Below, one piece after another: positions 53,650 through 63,654 of a stretch of DNA of 64,000 bases. Made by a program: the position numbers and the translations under genes. The number at the start of each line of letters is the position of its first letter. Positions within the stretch are counted from its first letter, which is position 1. The notes beneath the pieces were generated by a model that was given only the letters and a program-made list of their open reading frames with translations, did no database searches and had not been told where the DNA came from. This DNA comes from Stenopsyche tienmushanensis (lineage: Eukaryota > Arthropoda > Insecta > Trichoptera > Stenopsychidae): positions 62,001-126,000 of the forward strand of contig WACJ01000318.1 of the NCBI GenBank assembly GCA_008973525.1, read 5' to 3'.

Positions 53650-53850
53650 TTGTGGAAACGCAGATCATGTTCTGTGGAAATGTTCGGGCATTGCATCCGA
53701 ACGCGAGGCACTAATTCGTCATATCAGCGATTCGAAAAGCGGACCGGTTGGACAAACAGATCTTATGATCATTCTGCGTCCCTTTTCAGGAATTTTCGTG
53801 ACATTTTTGGTGATAAATACGTACCCGGGGCCTTTTATGATCACTACGAT
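53650..53850 (+). mobile_element. LINE-Z 3' end
   Basis: The plus strand encodes ADHVLWKCSGIASERE from GTGGAAACGCAGATCATGTT on, the second half of the zinc knuckle (H-V-L-W-K-C intact). Then come ATATCAGCGATTCGAAAAGC, GGACCGGTTGGACAAACAGA, TGATAAATACGTACCCGGGG. A mariner piece on the opposite strand follows. Confidence 0.6.
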
Positions 53851-53851
53851 T

Positions 53852-53935
53852 ATGAGCAAACACGGCACCCATCTTGCGCACAATTTAAAATTAATATAAG
53901 ATGTACAACCCTTTTTTGAACAAACATTACGCAAA
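53852..53935 (-). pseudogene. mariner transposase fragment
   Basis: The minus strand encodes FKLCARWVPCLLI (ATTATGAGCAAACACGGCAC, CCATCTTGCGCACAATTTAA), the linker block of the common subfamily. Only about 25 codons remain. Confidence 0.55.
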
Positions 53936-54189
53936 TTCTAATACTTAAAACTAGTGTCAGAAGTGAAATTCGCAAAACTTTATGATTTTTAGAAAGTGAC
54001 TATATTTAGCTTTATCCCTTAAAAGAATTTCAACTATTGAATACACAACTTTAAAAAATAATAACCTTGTTTTTTTATAGGGTTAGTAGTTATATATTAT
54101 TGACTATATTAATATTTGTTATTGACTATTGCAGTGAAATTCTCCTCCAAATTTCGCTAAAATACTCTGTCTTGTGCCTATTATTATCT

Positions 54190-54540
54190 TATGTATAAAT
54201 ATTAATTATTGTTTGTTCGTATGTAATGCGCTGCCATACCATTCATCAAATTGCGATAAAACTTCGTCCACTTATTGCTAAAGACTGCGCGAGTAACATA
54301 GGCATAATTTAATATACAAAAATTAAAATTTGTTTGTTCGTATTTTATGCGCTGCCATACCGTTCATTCGAATGCAATAAAACTTTTCCAACTTACTGTT
54401 TGCACTTTTTTAAATAATATAAGTATAGTACAATCAACTAACAGTAGATCTGATATATAAAAATCGATGTTTGTATGTTTGTTCATTTTTATAATAAAAC
54501 CAACGTAATAAAATAAATTTCATTATTTTTATCATTCAAG
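54190..54540 (+). repeat. Rep-H copy 3: three tandem units
   Basis: Unit 1: TATGTAATGCGCTGCCATAC, CAAATTGCGATAAAACTTCG. Unit 2: TTTGTTCGTATTTTATGCGC, CGTTCATTCGAATGCAATAA. Unit 3: GTAGATCTGATATATAAAAA, TCGATGTTTGTATG, then AAATTTCATTATTTTTATC, which also follows copy 1 at 9905-9940. Unit order and truncation point match copy 1. Confidence 0.55.
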
Positions 54541-54859
54541 ATAACTCTTTTAAATTTCAAACGATATTCTAGTCTAGAGGCACAAAATTTAAAAAAAAGT
54601 AATAAGCTAGTAATAAAGGACGTATCCTGATTAACACGATTTCAACCCTTCTCCCCTCCTAATGTCCTATGTTCTATTGTCCCTTTGATTTATACCTATT
54701 TATTCTCCATTAGTGATCTCTATTAGTCCATTATTTGAGGTGCGAATTTTTCTTTAAATTATATGTAGTTTTGGACTTCTTATATTTTTTCGAACAGTCT
54801 CAAATTTTCGAACCCGCCCAAATTCGACACTTGATATCATAAGGCACTGTAGTCACTAT

Positions 54860-55145
54860 TTGGCATCAACATTTGTCCATGAGAAAGCTATGTTTGAAGT
54901 GGTTATAGTTTTTGCTCGTAGTCGATCAAAAAAAAAACAACGCGTCCATAATTCGGAGCGCTGTTTGGAGCTGTTTCAGCGCAATAAAAAGCATTTTTTC
55001 ATGCGGCATGTAACAAAGGATGAAACATGGATCCATCACTACATTCCAAACTCAAATCGGCAGTCAGCTGAATGGACAACATCCCAGCAATTACTACCTT
55101 TTTGCACACCTAAAAATAATGTTTTATTTGTTATCCTACAAACTT
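54860..55145 (+). pseudogene. mariner transposase fragment with catalytic DETW, second type
   Basis: The plus-strand ORF contains RVHNSERCLELFQRNKKHFF, then VTKDETWIHHYIPNSNRQSA and EWT. This is the mariner catalytic block: the T-M-D-E-T-W Asp is kept (here KDETW), followed by W-I-H-H-Y-x-P. It differs from the MRKLCARW-type copies (SNRQSAEWT rather than TKEQSKQWT). The N-terminus is replaced by unrelated sequence (MASTFVHEKA...), and similarity ends after SAEWT, well before the third catalytic residue. It is a truncated pseudogene. Confidence 0.6.
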
Positions 55146-55187
55146 ATTGAGTCATGTGTTACGTTGATGCCATTGAACTATGCAATT

Positions 55188-55448
55188 TTATTCGATAAAT
55201 AAGTTGTTAGAAAGACTAGATTTATGAAAAAAATGCATATTGTCGTCATCGGGGTGTGATCTATTGCGCAATGTGACGCAATTAGATATCCAGACCGACG
55301 TCGATCCTCGAGTCGTCGTTTCGGATTTGCGTCGATCTATCTCAGCTTCAAGTACCTGGGCACGAATTCTACCGCTTTTTTCGCAATATCGCGTGTCGAG
55401 ATCGTTGGGAAAGTCTTCATTATCCTGTTGATACGCACAAGTACTCAT
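55188..55448 (-). CDS. Unrecognised 86-residue ORF
   Basis: A hydrophilic ORF with NDLDTRYCEKSGRIRAQVLE and AEIDRRKSETTTRGSTSVWI. Base composition is more balanced than nearby, and the plus strand is partly open as well. It matches no repeat in this window and shows no clear splice sites. It could be a relic exon or part of an unrecognised element. Confidence 0.25.
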   Translation of the reverse strand: MSTCAYQQDNEDFPNDLDTRYCEKSGRIRAQVLEAEIDRRKSETTTRGSTSVWISNCVTLRNRSHPDDDNMHFFHKSSLSNNLFIE

Positions 55449-55819
55449 TTGACGTCATTGCTGACGATGGTTGCGTAGAGTTGACGAACTTCTATATTTA
55501 TTTATGACCTGGTCACTTTGTTGTAATCGCCGCGAACTGCAAATGCGGTATTAGGTTTTGAACCGCATACTTTTCCTCTTGGTTACAGAAATATTCATGA
55601 TTAACCGAGTAGTATCTTTGCCGTATTTAATGTAATATCAACATAATCGGCAGTCCTATGTGGACTCGAGTTTCCTCATAGTACGTCGTTTGTTAATTAA
55701 ATTTAATCAGATGATTGAACTTAATTGATGCATAAGATAAGCTATATAAATCAGGGTTTCGAATCGTTCAAATAATATATAGACGTGTGGGGGGGCCTTT
55801 ACGACACGACATGAGACAC

Positions 55820-55910
55820 AAGACACCCGTCTCTGTCTCCGATTCACTAATCTCCACACACAATGTGTGAGAATGCTCTTTCTCTATCACTCGAGTCTGA
55901 ACACATATCA
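55820..55910 (+). mobile_element. TTAA-1 3' region fragment
   Basis: AAGACACCCGTCTCTGTCTC, CGATTCACTAATCTCCACAC, ACAATGTGTGAGAATGCTCT and TTCTCTATCACTCGAGTCTG. The same segment lies at 63495-63575, and in reverse at 12905-12945 and 28275-28330. Confidence 0.5.
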
Positions 55911-56599
55911 AGAAAAAATATATGATTTAATATCCAATGGTGTGGGATTCACCAACTGCAAATGATCTCACAATTATTCATTTATTCAAGTTCTAACGTC
56001 TTTAAACTATTTTTAGTACTTACTATAACCAGCTCTATACAAGGCTACAACGTTTACTATCAATAGTTACACAGATAACATAATTATGTAATTCATATAA
56101 GCAGCAACTAGATTTATGCACCGATGAATATTTATCCTAGTGCAAATACTACGAATTACATAATAAAATACCACGCAACAGAAGCAGGAAAAATATCCTT
56201 TAATACACAAACGCACAAATTTACCGGCCAATCAATGAAAAGTCGCTTTCACTTATTTTGCTGTCGTACGTCGAAGACCAATATTCGAAGAATACGTTAT
56301 GAATTTGCCATTGTTTCGTTGCCTGTTCCATTGAATGTTGTTTACAACATTCAGTCGATTGGCTGTACGATTCTCGATTAAATACATGCAATGGTAAATC
56401 ATAAACAGCTTCAAGGATAAAATCTTCAATGATCTTCGATTAATATCGCAAAATGTCGAAGTCATCATCTTTGTAAATTATAAGACGTCTGACATCACAA
56501 GAAAAATCTTTATTACACGTTGAATAATAAAATTAAAATGCATTTTAACAAGCTTAAAACATTTCGCACAATTTGAGTTAGTAGATTCGTCACTTCAAT

Positions 56600-56790
56600 C
56601 CACAACATGGCATGGAAAGCTGTGTGCAAGACGTGTGCCGCATTTGCTTATAATGAAACCAAAACAGCGTCGTGATAATGTTTCAATCGAGTGTTTAGCG
56701 ATATTTCATAGTAATAAAGTCGAGTTTTTGCATCGATTCATAACCATGGATGAAACATAGGTCCATCACTTCAGATTAGCGCTTGCAGTC
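56600..56790 (+). pseudogene. mariner transposase fragment
   Basis: The plus strand carries WKAVCKTCAAFAYNE and, in the correct frame, ESCVQDVCRICL..NQNSVVIMFQSSV; frameshifted it matches MRKLCARRVPHLLIMKPKQR. It then reads VSIECLAIFHSNKVEFLHRF and ITMDET before a stop in place of Trp. The second catalytic Asp is therefore present but the DETW motif is broken. Confidence 0.55.
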
Positions 56791-57065
56791 ACAGATATGC
56801 TGTGGCGACGAAGGCATTGACGGTAGTCGCGCACGAAAGTGTTAAAGAACATGTTGAGATCAGATAGATAGCAAATTAATGGTATTTTGGATTCATTAAT
56901 TATGAGTCCATGCCAAGACTTCCCCAGGAAACATTACGCACAGAGTTTACAGGCACCCATCTCTTTTACTCCACGCCCTCTAAAATTAGGCGAGGTATCC
57001 GAAGTAGGAAGGAAAAGCTTATGCTACAAACAAAAGAGCTACTACGCGAGGTCACCGCCATCATA

Positions 57066-57176
57066 AGTCCAACCTCAGTTTGAAGGAGGCTGCAGCAGAT
57101 GACAGACTGCAAGGGCTCCCCCTTTCTCAAGATACTCGTTTTGGTCCGATCATTTGTAGTACTTAACCATGATCGA
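57066..57176 (+). repeat. Unassigned repeat, copy 2
   Basis: CCAACCTCAGTTTGAAGGAG, GCTGCAGCAGATGACAGACT, GCAAGGGCTCCCCCTTTCTC and AGATACTCGTTTTGG match the minus strand at 200-301. Confidence 0.45.
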
Positions 57177-57284
57177 TTCATAACGTTACCTCAGGGGTTC
57201 GACTGTTATCCAGGGATGTAGAGTTGGGAAAAGGGTTATCCAGGAACGTTAAATTGAAATACCCACCCGAAGATAAAAAAGCAT

Positions 57285-57480
57285 GGGGAACCTCCACTGA
57301 CCTGAGTTGTTTATTAATACCGCTATCCATGTCCGCCATATCATAGAAGACCCCGAGTATGCATTTTTTATCAAAAATTGTCACGAAAAGCCCTAAAAGA
57401 GGTCTGTGTGTCCAACCGGTCCGCTCCTCGGACCGCTGACACGACGCATGAGCGCCTCGCGATCGGACGCCATGCATTCA
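57285..57480 (-). mobile_element. LINE-Z tail with 3' UTR
   Basis: The minus strand encodes MHGVRSRGAHASCQRSEERT out of frame with the knuckle, then GTCGCTTTTCG-type tail. Towards the 3' end comes GGTATTAATAAACAACTCAG (minus strand), equal to GGAATCAATAAACAGCTCGG at 2850, which seems to be the LINE 3' UTR. The plus strand shows TCACGAAAAGCCCTAAAAGA and CCAACCGGTCCGCTCCTCGG. Confidence 0.55.
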
Positions 57481-57489
57481 TAGACAAAA

Positions 57490-59640
57490 GCGCAGCCAAA
57501 ACAATGCGGAGATGCTCGAAAATGAGACGTTTTTTATGATTTTTTTAATGGTGATAAAATAATGGTAACATTTTAAATGTTTGATATTATTTTACTACAA
57601 TCTTAAAGTGATAATTTATTTTATTTTATTTAAAATAAAAAACAAAATGGCGGAGTTATAAGGTATTTAATTAGGCGCCTTTTCTCGTGATATCAAACAG
57701 CTCGCCACTTGTCGAAGATTTCCTGTTGAACTGAAATCGAAAATGGAAGTATTTTTTGATTTTTAATATGTGTAGGCAATCAATTAAGCTATAAAAATTT
57801 AAAAAAGTATAAAATTAAAAATTTTGTATGCTTTTTAATTAAACTTTCGTATTTTTTACCCAAAAAAAAAAAAAGATTTATTAACGGGAAAACCTTAAAA
57901 ATTTAGCTTAGTTGACTAGATAATATTATAATAAGATCCCAAAAATTCAAACAGATCAATCAATAACTTTTTAAGCTACAACTGACGAACATTTTGGATA
58001 TGCGGCATCGAGATAATCTCGTTTCAATGCGATAAAACTATCAATTTTAGTGACTTACCGATTATCTAATGATTCCAGTTGCATATAACAGATCTTCAGC
58101 TTTCTCAAAAAGTTGATCATCTTTGACTAACTGTTGTTTTCGGGCTACACGAGCTGCTTTTGTCTCAGAAAAACGCAAAATTCATCGATATTTTGGGCAT
58201 GGCCACCCAAGCATCTTTGAAGTAATTCATCCCTGGACAAATCTTTATAAATTGGTAAGAGATGCTGTTTTATCCATGGCCAAGAAATGGAGTCAGGTCT
58301 TCAAGCTTTGGATATTTTTTAAAGCAATGGTTTTCTGGCATTTGCACCAGCTTTTGACTCCAGTCGGGTTCCCATGGTGTTTTTTTTTGTTAAATTCCTC
58401 GAACTTTCGTTCCTTAATTAAGGTATTTTGACATTTTGTATTTCGAAAATTCAACCACACACGACACAATGAATTGGAATGGTTTTATACTACTCATTTC
58501 CAAATTTTAATTTTAATTCTCGTCTGCGAGTTTCGAACCTTCATATGGTACGCCCTGATAGGAGCGAAAATCCACAGCAATATGAAATGATATTCAAGAA
58601 TTACTAATTGAAACTATTATTAAAATCTTATCACAATAGACAAAAATATAAGACATTAATGGAAAATTTAGTGGAAATTGCATTTGGAATAAATCAAAAT
58701 TCAGAGGACGATTGGGGTCAGATGCGTTAAAATGAAATTTGCATGAAATCAATGTTCAATAATTTTACCACGATGAAACCAAAAATCCAACACCCAATGA
58801 GAATCATTTGCGTTAGATTTTCGACTATTTTTAGCATAATTTTTTTGTTGGGATGTGTGTTCTTTATCACGTAGACATTTTTGATACAAGTCAGATCGAA
58901 AAACCAGTTTCTCCTAATGAATTATGACTTGGGCTAAAATCGATGGAAGCGATTAGTTTATGAGCGAACTGCAAGAGCTTTTCTGAGCGTCGATTATGTT
59001 AATGCATGCAAATATGTCTCATATAATTTGTGAATAAATCTCAAGCACACGAGGATGGAGTTCAAGAAAGAGGCATCTATTGACCTACTTGCTGATCAGC
59101 ATTTAATGCACATCAATTGAAGATGTACTAATTTCGCCACGAATATGATTCATAAAGTACGATTTTCAAGCATCAAAATTCGGCCTCATGTTTCTATTAT
59201 CTAATAAAAGAACGGTTTTATCTGTCCAATGCCGCAAATTTATTTATACGCACAAATATAACAGTTTAATTTTGTTAATTTTGCAACTGTTTGGACAAAA
59301 ATCGTGGTTTGTGTCGTAATCCGCCGAGATTAAACCTTCAACAGTTTTATGATAATGATACTTGCCACGTGCCCAGCGATCAACAACCATATAACGAATA
59401 TTTATAATTTGGATGTAATATTTATGGTATTTTATTTAAAGAGCAACCATGATTTGTAATCTTTCTAAAAAAAATCCAATTATATTGAAGAAAAAAAAAT
59501 TGATAACTATCAAGGGATTTCATATGAAATATTCGATTTTCACAAGGACTGTTGAAATGCAATTACTTCTATTATTCTATAGTTTAAATATGTGGTGGTT
59601 TCACTAGACTGCCAAAATGTAAAGTGGATAACAAATACTG
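57490..59640. other. Nothing recognised
   Basis: About 2.1 kb, AT-rich with long A and T runs. The ORF at 58123-58431 (plus) is Trp- and Phe-rich with no domain and probably chance. Confidence 0.35.
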
Positions 59641-59643
59641 ATA

Positions 59644-59760
59644 TACGAGGGTAGTCAAATCAGATCAGATTCGACTGTTAAAGTTAATTTTGAAAATTGA
59701 AATTGTTAGCTAAAAGATACCAGACCTAACCACCATCTGTTGTGCAATATATAATAAAAT
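59644..59760 (+). mobile_element. Mariner-type terminus, single end
   Basis: TACGAGGGTAGTCAAATCAG begins at 59644 or next to it. About 70 bp later GATACCAGACCTAACCACCA and TCTGTTGTGCAATATATAAT parallel mariner-end DNA at 49430. LINE-Z follows at 59800. No partner terminus was found. Confidence 0.4.
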
Positions 59761-59799
59761 AGGCTTCCTACTGATGTGGTGATTGCTTTATGCTATGTA

Positions 59800-60030
59800 T
59801 ATATATGCATGGCGTCTGATTGCAAGGCGCTAATTCGAAGTGTCAGCGATCTGAAAAACGGACCGGTTGGACACACAAACCTTGTGGCCACTCCTTCATC
59901 TTTTAAAGTATTTGGGGCTTTTTGTGTAAGCATTCCCGTAGCTTAATACGATCTCCATGATCACGTAAGCCCCTCCAGAGGCTAATTTACATAGGTAGCT
60001 CGCACCAAATAAGGTCGTGAGCAAAACTGT
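59800..60030 (+). mobile_element. LINE-Z tail
   Basis: GCATGGCGTCTGATTGCAAG, GTGTCAGCGATCTGAAAAAC, GGACCGGTTGGACACACAAA, CTTGTGGCCACTCCTTCATC, GATCACGTAAGCCCCTCCAG and AGGTAGCTCGCACCAAATAA. This is the long form of the 3' side, shared with 40255-40420 and 35220-35300 (reversed). Confidence 0.6.
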
Positions 60031-60139
60031 ACCCTGTACCTCACCCATAAAACTTATATATTTATCTATTTTACTTATTTATTCTACTTAGTCTTAATTT
60101 ATAATATCTAACTTAACGCCCCCCCCCCTCAGAAAGTCC

Positions 60140-60335
60140 AATTTATCTTTTGTAAAAAAATACTACGATGGATAGTGTCTAGACGCTACGTTGCTTCCGT
60201 GATCGTACAGATCATAGAAAATGCCGCAAAAAGCCCTAAAAGAGGACGGAGTAGCCATAAGGCTTGTATGCTCAATCGGTCCGCTTTTCAGACCGCTGAT
60301 ATGACGAATGAGTGGCTCGCAACCGAATACCACAG
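60140..60335 (-). mobile_element. Mariner-type end segment joined to a LINE-Z tail
   Basis: The plus strand has AATACTACGATGGATAGTGT, CTAGACGCTACGTT and then LINE-Z reversed: GCTTCCGTGATCGTACAGAT, AAATGCCGCAAAAAGCCCTA, CAATCGGTCCGCTTTTCAGA. It has the same junction as at 49490. Rep-C follows at 60353. Confidence 0.55.
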
Positions 60336-60352
60336 GGATTAGACAACTCAGT

Positions 60353-60520
60353 ATATATTATAAAAAACGGACAGAGTCAATCTGTGTTGGTTCATGTAAA
60401 ATAGTATGTTTGAGTAAAATAAAAACCATGTACAACTCTCGATCGGGTCGGTGTGTATTCTGCGTTTTGCGCCCAAAACTCAGTTGCGCCCGTGGCGGGC
60501 GCCTGCTTTGCCACGCCTTT
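60353..60520 (+). repeat. Rep-C copy 4, best preserved
   Basis: TATATTATAAAAAACGGACA, GAGTCAATCTGTGTTGGTTC, AACTCTCGATCGGGTCGGTG, GCGTTTTGCGCCCAAAACTC, and a perfect hairpin GCGCCCG-TGG-CGGGCGC at 60486-60502, then CTGCTTTGCCACGCC. It has no Pol III A/B boxes that I can recognise. Confidence 0.55.
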
Positions 60521-60528
60521 GTTGCGTG

Positions 60529-60564
60529 ACATGTATCCATGTCCTCGCAGACATGGATACATGT
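60529..60564. other. Perfect 15-bp inverted repeat with 6-nt loop
   Basis: ACATGTATCCATGTC (60529-60543), loop CTCGCA, GACATGGATACATGT (60550-60564). It lies exactly between Rep-C and the mariner transposase fragment. Both arms are without mismatch. Confidence 0.7.
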
Positions 60565-60820
60565 TTCTTTGTTTCAGGTGTAAAATGATGGCCCCATGTT
60601 TCATCCATGGTTATAAATCGTCGCAAAAACTCGTTTTTATTGCTGTAAAATATCGCCAAACACTGGATTGAAACATCTTCAAGATGCTGCTTTAGTTTCA
60701 TTGTGAGCAAATGCGGCACCCATCGTGCGCACAGCTTTCTCATGTCCAAATTTTTAGTTAAAATGCAGTGTACTGGAGTTTTTGAAACTCTTATCATATC
60801 TGCTAAAACAATAGAAATAG
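60565..60820 (-). pseudogene. mariner transposase, linker and catalytic region (best copy)
   Basis: The minus-strand ORF reads HCILTKNLDMRKLCARWVPH, then VSIQCLAIFYSNKNEFLRRF, then ITMDETWGHHFTPETK. This is the mariner order: end of the helix-turn-helix region, linker, and the block with the first visible catalytic Asp (MDETW) and the H-H-x-T-P motif. The ORF stays open past TPETK only by running into the hairpin and Rep-C, so its C-terminal 28 residues are not transposase. The N-terminus and the third catalytic residue are missing. Confidence 0.65.
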
Positions 60821-60859
60821 CAACAATGTATTGTCTATTTAAAATAGCCAAAATTGTAA

Positions 60860-61430
60860 ACTGAATTTTCGAACCTTAGTATAGTACCATGTAAAAAAGT
60901 ACCTCAAATTAGTTTTTAAATGCTTTATGTAAAACTGCGTTTGTACTATTATTAAAAGATATTTTAATACGATGCTTTTCAAAACACTCTAAATTTAAAA
61001 TAAGATGCTCTGGAAGATGTAAAATTTAGGATAGAAAATAAATCGGGGAAAAGAGTGAATCGACATCCATGCGCTATTCTACTCTATTAATAGACTAGAA
61101 TTTCTAAATATATTTGACATTCTTTCAAAAGAATCAAATAAAATGATTGCTTATTATTGAACGAACCGCTGAATTTTAATATAAATTGTATAAATTACCA
61201 TAACTATCAAAGTGCAACCATTTTAATACGGTCTACCAATCTACGTCCCGATGGCGCGTGTTACAATCGACAGATCAATTGGATAGTGCGATGATAAAAA
61301 AAAGCAGGCAGGGAAGCAACAGAAGAGTCGACCGATAGTCTTGGCCGTGGGAAGATATGTTTTTCTCGCCAGATAAAATAATTCAAGCCAAGCATAATGG
61401 TCCAGCATTGAGCAGATCATTTGTATAGGG
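60860..61430. other. Nothing recognised
   Basis: AT-rich. 61245-61400 is GC-richer and lies in a long minus-strand ORF that reads into the TcF element, but no domain is visible. Confidence 0.3.
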
Positions 61431-61435
61431 TCATT

Positions 61436-61610
61436 AAATAAGGACTTTCGATTTTTGAATATAAATAAAATAAGGACCAATTTTCGACGACGAATTTTGA
61501 AAATAAAATTTAATGATTTGCCATGTATATTCAAATATAATAGATGTTGCTTTAATAACATGGCCCTTATACCCTAAAAAAATTCGAGCGTTTTTATTGA
61601 AAAACCCTTA
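61436..61610 (-). mobile_element. TcF-derived MITE, 175 bp, both ends
   Basis: The left end is TAGGGTCATTAAATAAGGAC at 61436. The right end, on the minus strand from 61610, is TAAGGGTTTTTCAATAAAAA. Both match TcF termini at 2295 and 7510. Between them only fragments of TcF remain (AATTTTGAAAATAAAATTTA, TTGCTTTAATAACATGGC), so it is an extreme internal deletion derivative. Confidence 0.5.
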
Positions 61611-61619
61611 ATTTTTTGT

Positions 61620-62580
61620 TTTTTTTTTGTTGAAACTGCCAAATGAATCATACTGTTTATCAAATATAAAATATGTGATTAAATTCGTATGTACGTCATA
61701 GTTTGATCTGTTTTGATGGTCTTGGCTGTGATGGGAATTTCTTAAGAAAAAAATTGAAACCTGTATGCTAATTTACCTTCACTATATTTCATATTCTATC
61801 CGGTAATTCCTACAAATGGGATTTACCGTATTGCTTCAACGCAGAAGACCGTGGTTGGTCGACTTTGGGGACCGCGAAAGTTGTCTTGCACTATTCAGGA
61901 TTGGGTTTTTGAGGACTGAAAGGATCGAGCTCAATTTAGCAAGGCCAAAACCACAAAATTCACGTAACATAACTCTCGAGACAAGAATGCCGATGTATTT
62001 TAGTTCAAAATGTGAGGCTGCGTGGCAACAAAGTACCAATGAATAAGGTGCGAATGAAGAAGTCGAAGGTGTTCATCCGTGGACAATCCCCAATGTTTAT
62101 TTGCGAACCTCGCTCGTGTTGTTTCAAAGGTCACTTTGTTGACGTAAAATATTATAACTTTTTGTTTGCAAAATCATAAACACGTGTCGTTTATATTTAC
62201 TACAGGCAGTCAAGGTGAACAACACTCCTTTGAAACGGCCAGGCCCGCAAATACACCGTGCAATCAATCCACCGATCTTCTGCACATGTGAACTCGCCAA
62301 TTTGCACAATTTGGGCAGCAAAAAAATTCACAATAAAATTAGGCTAAGAATTAGGAATAGACAAGAATCGATGGTATGCATATTTTTAAATATATAAGAC
62401 TGCATACATCATGTCGAATAAATTCTTCGGCTGGCCCAATAGAAATATCATGAGTAGAGATATTTTTGCCCGAGAAAAGACGTATTCTCTCCATAATCCC
62501 AGTGCTGGCTATGGCTGTGACCAGCTATCCCTGTTTTTATAATCTACATGACTTCTAATGAGAGTTCGTAATCGTTCTAT
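61620..62580. other. Unassigned, with a coding-like patch
   Basis: At 61816-62046 both strands are open (76 and 67 codons) and GC content is higher than nearby. The region 62205-62320 is similar. No domain or consistent splice pair was found, so I do not call a gene. Confidence 0.25.
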
Positions 62581-62589
62581 AGACAGCGT

Positions 62590-62790
62590 TCAGCGTGTAT
62601 GTCAGCGGCCGGAAAAGCGGACTGGTTGGACACACAGACCTGATGGCCACTCCGTCCTCATTTAGGGCATGAACGCTCTCTCAAAAGCTAACTTATTCTA
62701 AATAACTAATTCAGATTAAGTTGAGCGGACTGATATTGTCCCGAATAGTGGGACTAATAAAAAGCTCGGGTCAGTTGATGTTCTTCTCAG
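62590..62790 (+). mobile_element. LINE-Z tail with 3' UTR
   Basis: GTGTATGTCAGCGGCCGGAA, AAGCGGACTGGTTGGACACA, GACCTGATGGCCACTCCGTC, CATTTAGGGC, then GGGACTAATAAAAAGCTCGG and GTCAGTTGATGTTC, which is the 3' UTR seen at 2850 and 57310. A mariner piece on the opposite strand follows. Confidence 0.6.
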
Positions 62791-62794
62791 GTAT

Positions 62795-63115
62795 GTCTCA
62801 GGTATGAAGTGATGGACTTATATCTTATCCTAAACATCGCCAAACACTAGATTGAAACATCATCAAGACGCTGTTTTTGATCGATTTTGAGCAAACGCAA
62901 CACCCATCTTGCGCACAGCTTTCTCATATCCAAATTTTCAGTCAATATGCGATGTAAAGCGTTTTTTGAAAGTCATCCGATATCATTTTGTGGATTTTAT
63001 TCACCATTTCTGAGGTGATCATTTGATCAACTATTGCGCTGTTCGTCTTGGCAGCTCGTACGGCCTCTTTTAAACTCTGCTACCCAACACCTTACTGCTG
63101 TAAATGAAGGAGCAG
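62795..63115 (-). pseudogene. mariner transposase, longest N-terminal to linker fragment
   Basis: Broken minus-strand frames give, in order: FKRGRTSCQDEQRNS (~63040-63085), an M-V-N-K-I-H-K-M-I-S-D-D segment (~62985-63020), a piece like LTENLDMRKLCARWVLRLLK (~62885-62950), and VSI.CLAMF (~62835-62860). The order and spacing follow mariner from the end of the helix-turn-helix region to the linker. Stops and frameshifts make it dead. Confidence 0.6.
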
Positions 63116-63484
63116 ACTTCTCAAAAATATTCCGATTTATAAGCAATAAAACGATTTTAAATGCATTTACAATTCAGCTGCATTTTGCGCAAGAGCAACC
63201 AAGGCGTGCGGTACTCATCCTACCCCATAACAGCCATCCTATTCGATTTGCCAATGAGTTTTAAATGTGTTTGTGCAGTGATCCATGGAGAACTCAGTAT
63301 TTTCAATAAATCCTCGATCTTTTGCCGTGTATCTGATTCGATTAGGGATTTTAGTGCATCGTTACCAAAATTTGAAGGTTCGTCCCTTTTGTTTCTATTA
63401 ATTTTAATCAACTCATTGAATTGCTAAGCTGAGACTCTTAATATTAATAGGCCCAAGGCTCTTCCTGCCCTCTGATATAAACAA

Positions 63485-63590
63485 CAAATAAGCCACTCTC
63501 TCCGTCTCTGTCTCCGATTCACTAATCTCCACACACAATGTGCGGAAATATTCTTTCTTTATCACTCGAGTCCGTTTGCAGCATAGCATG
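63485..63590 (+). mobile_element. TTAA-1 3' region fragment
   Basis: CTCTGTCTCCGATTCACTAA, TCTCCACACACAATGTGCGG, TTCTTTATCACTCGAGTCCG and CAGCATAGCATG match 55830-55905. A mariner N-terminal fragment follows within 70 bp. Confidence 0.5.
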
Positions 63591-63654
63591 AAAAGCAACA
63601 TCCTCTGTTGCGCAACGCGTAATTATGCGCTTTCTCGTAAACGAAGACGGGAAA

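Noticed and set aside
57178..57477. 99-codon minus-strand ORF considered as a gene
   Set aside because: Its start is the LINE-Z tail in a non-coding frame and the rest is LINE 3' UTR plus flank.
58123..58431. 102-codon plus-strand ORF
   Set aside because: Composition is Trp/Phe-rich and random-looking, and no domain or splice context is visible.
60353..60520. Rep-C considered as a tRNA-derived SINE
   Set aside because: No convincing A-box/B-box pair at Pol III promoter spacing was found on either strand.
60353..60520. Rep-C hairpin considered as a definite Helitron 3' end
   Set aside because: No CTRR terminus follows at the usual 10-12 bases; the sequence after the hairpin (CTGCTTTGCCACGCC) stays conserved beyond that distance.
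61241..61561. 106-codon minus-strand ORF
   Set aside because: Its first half is TcF MITE sequence, and the remainder shows no domain; it is probably a chance open frame.
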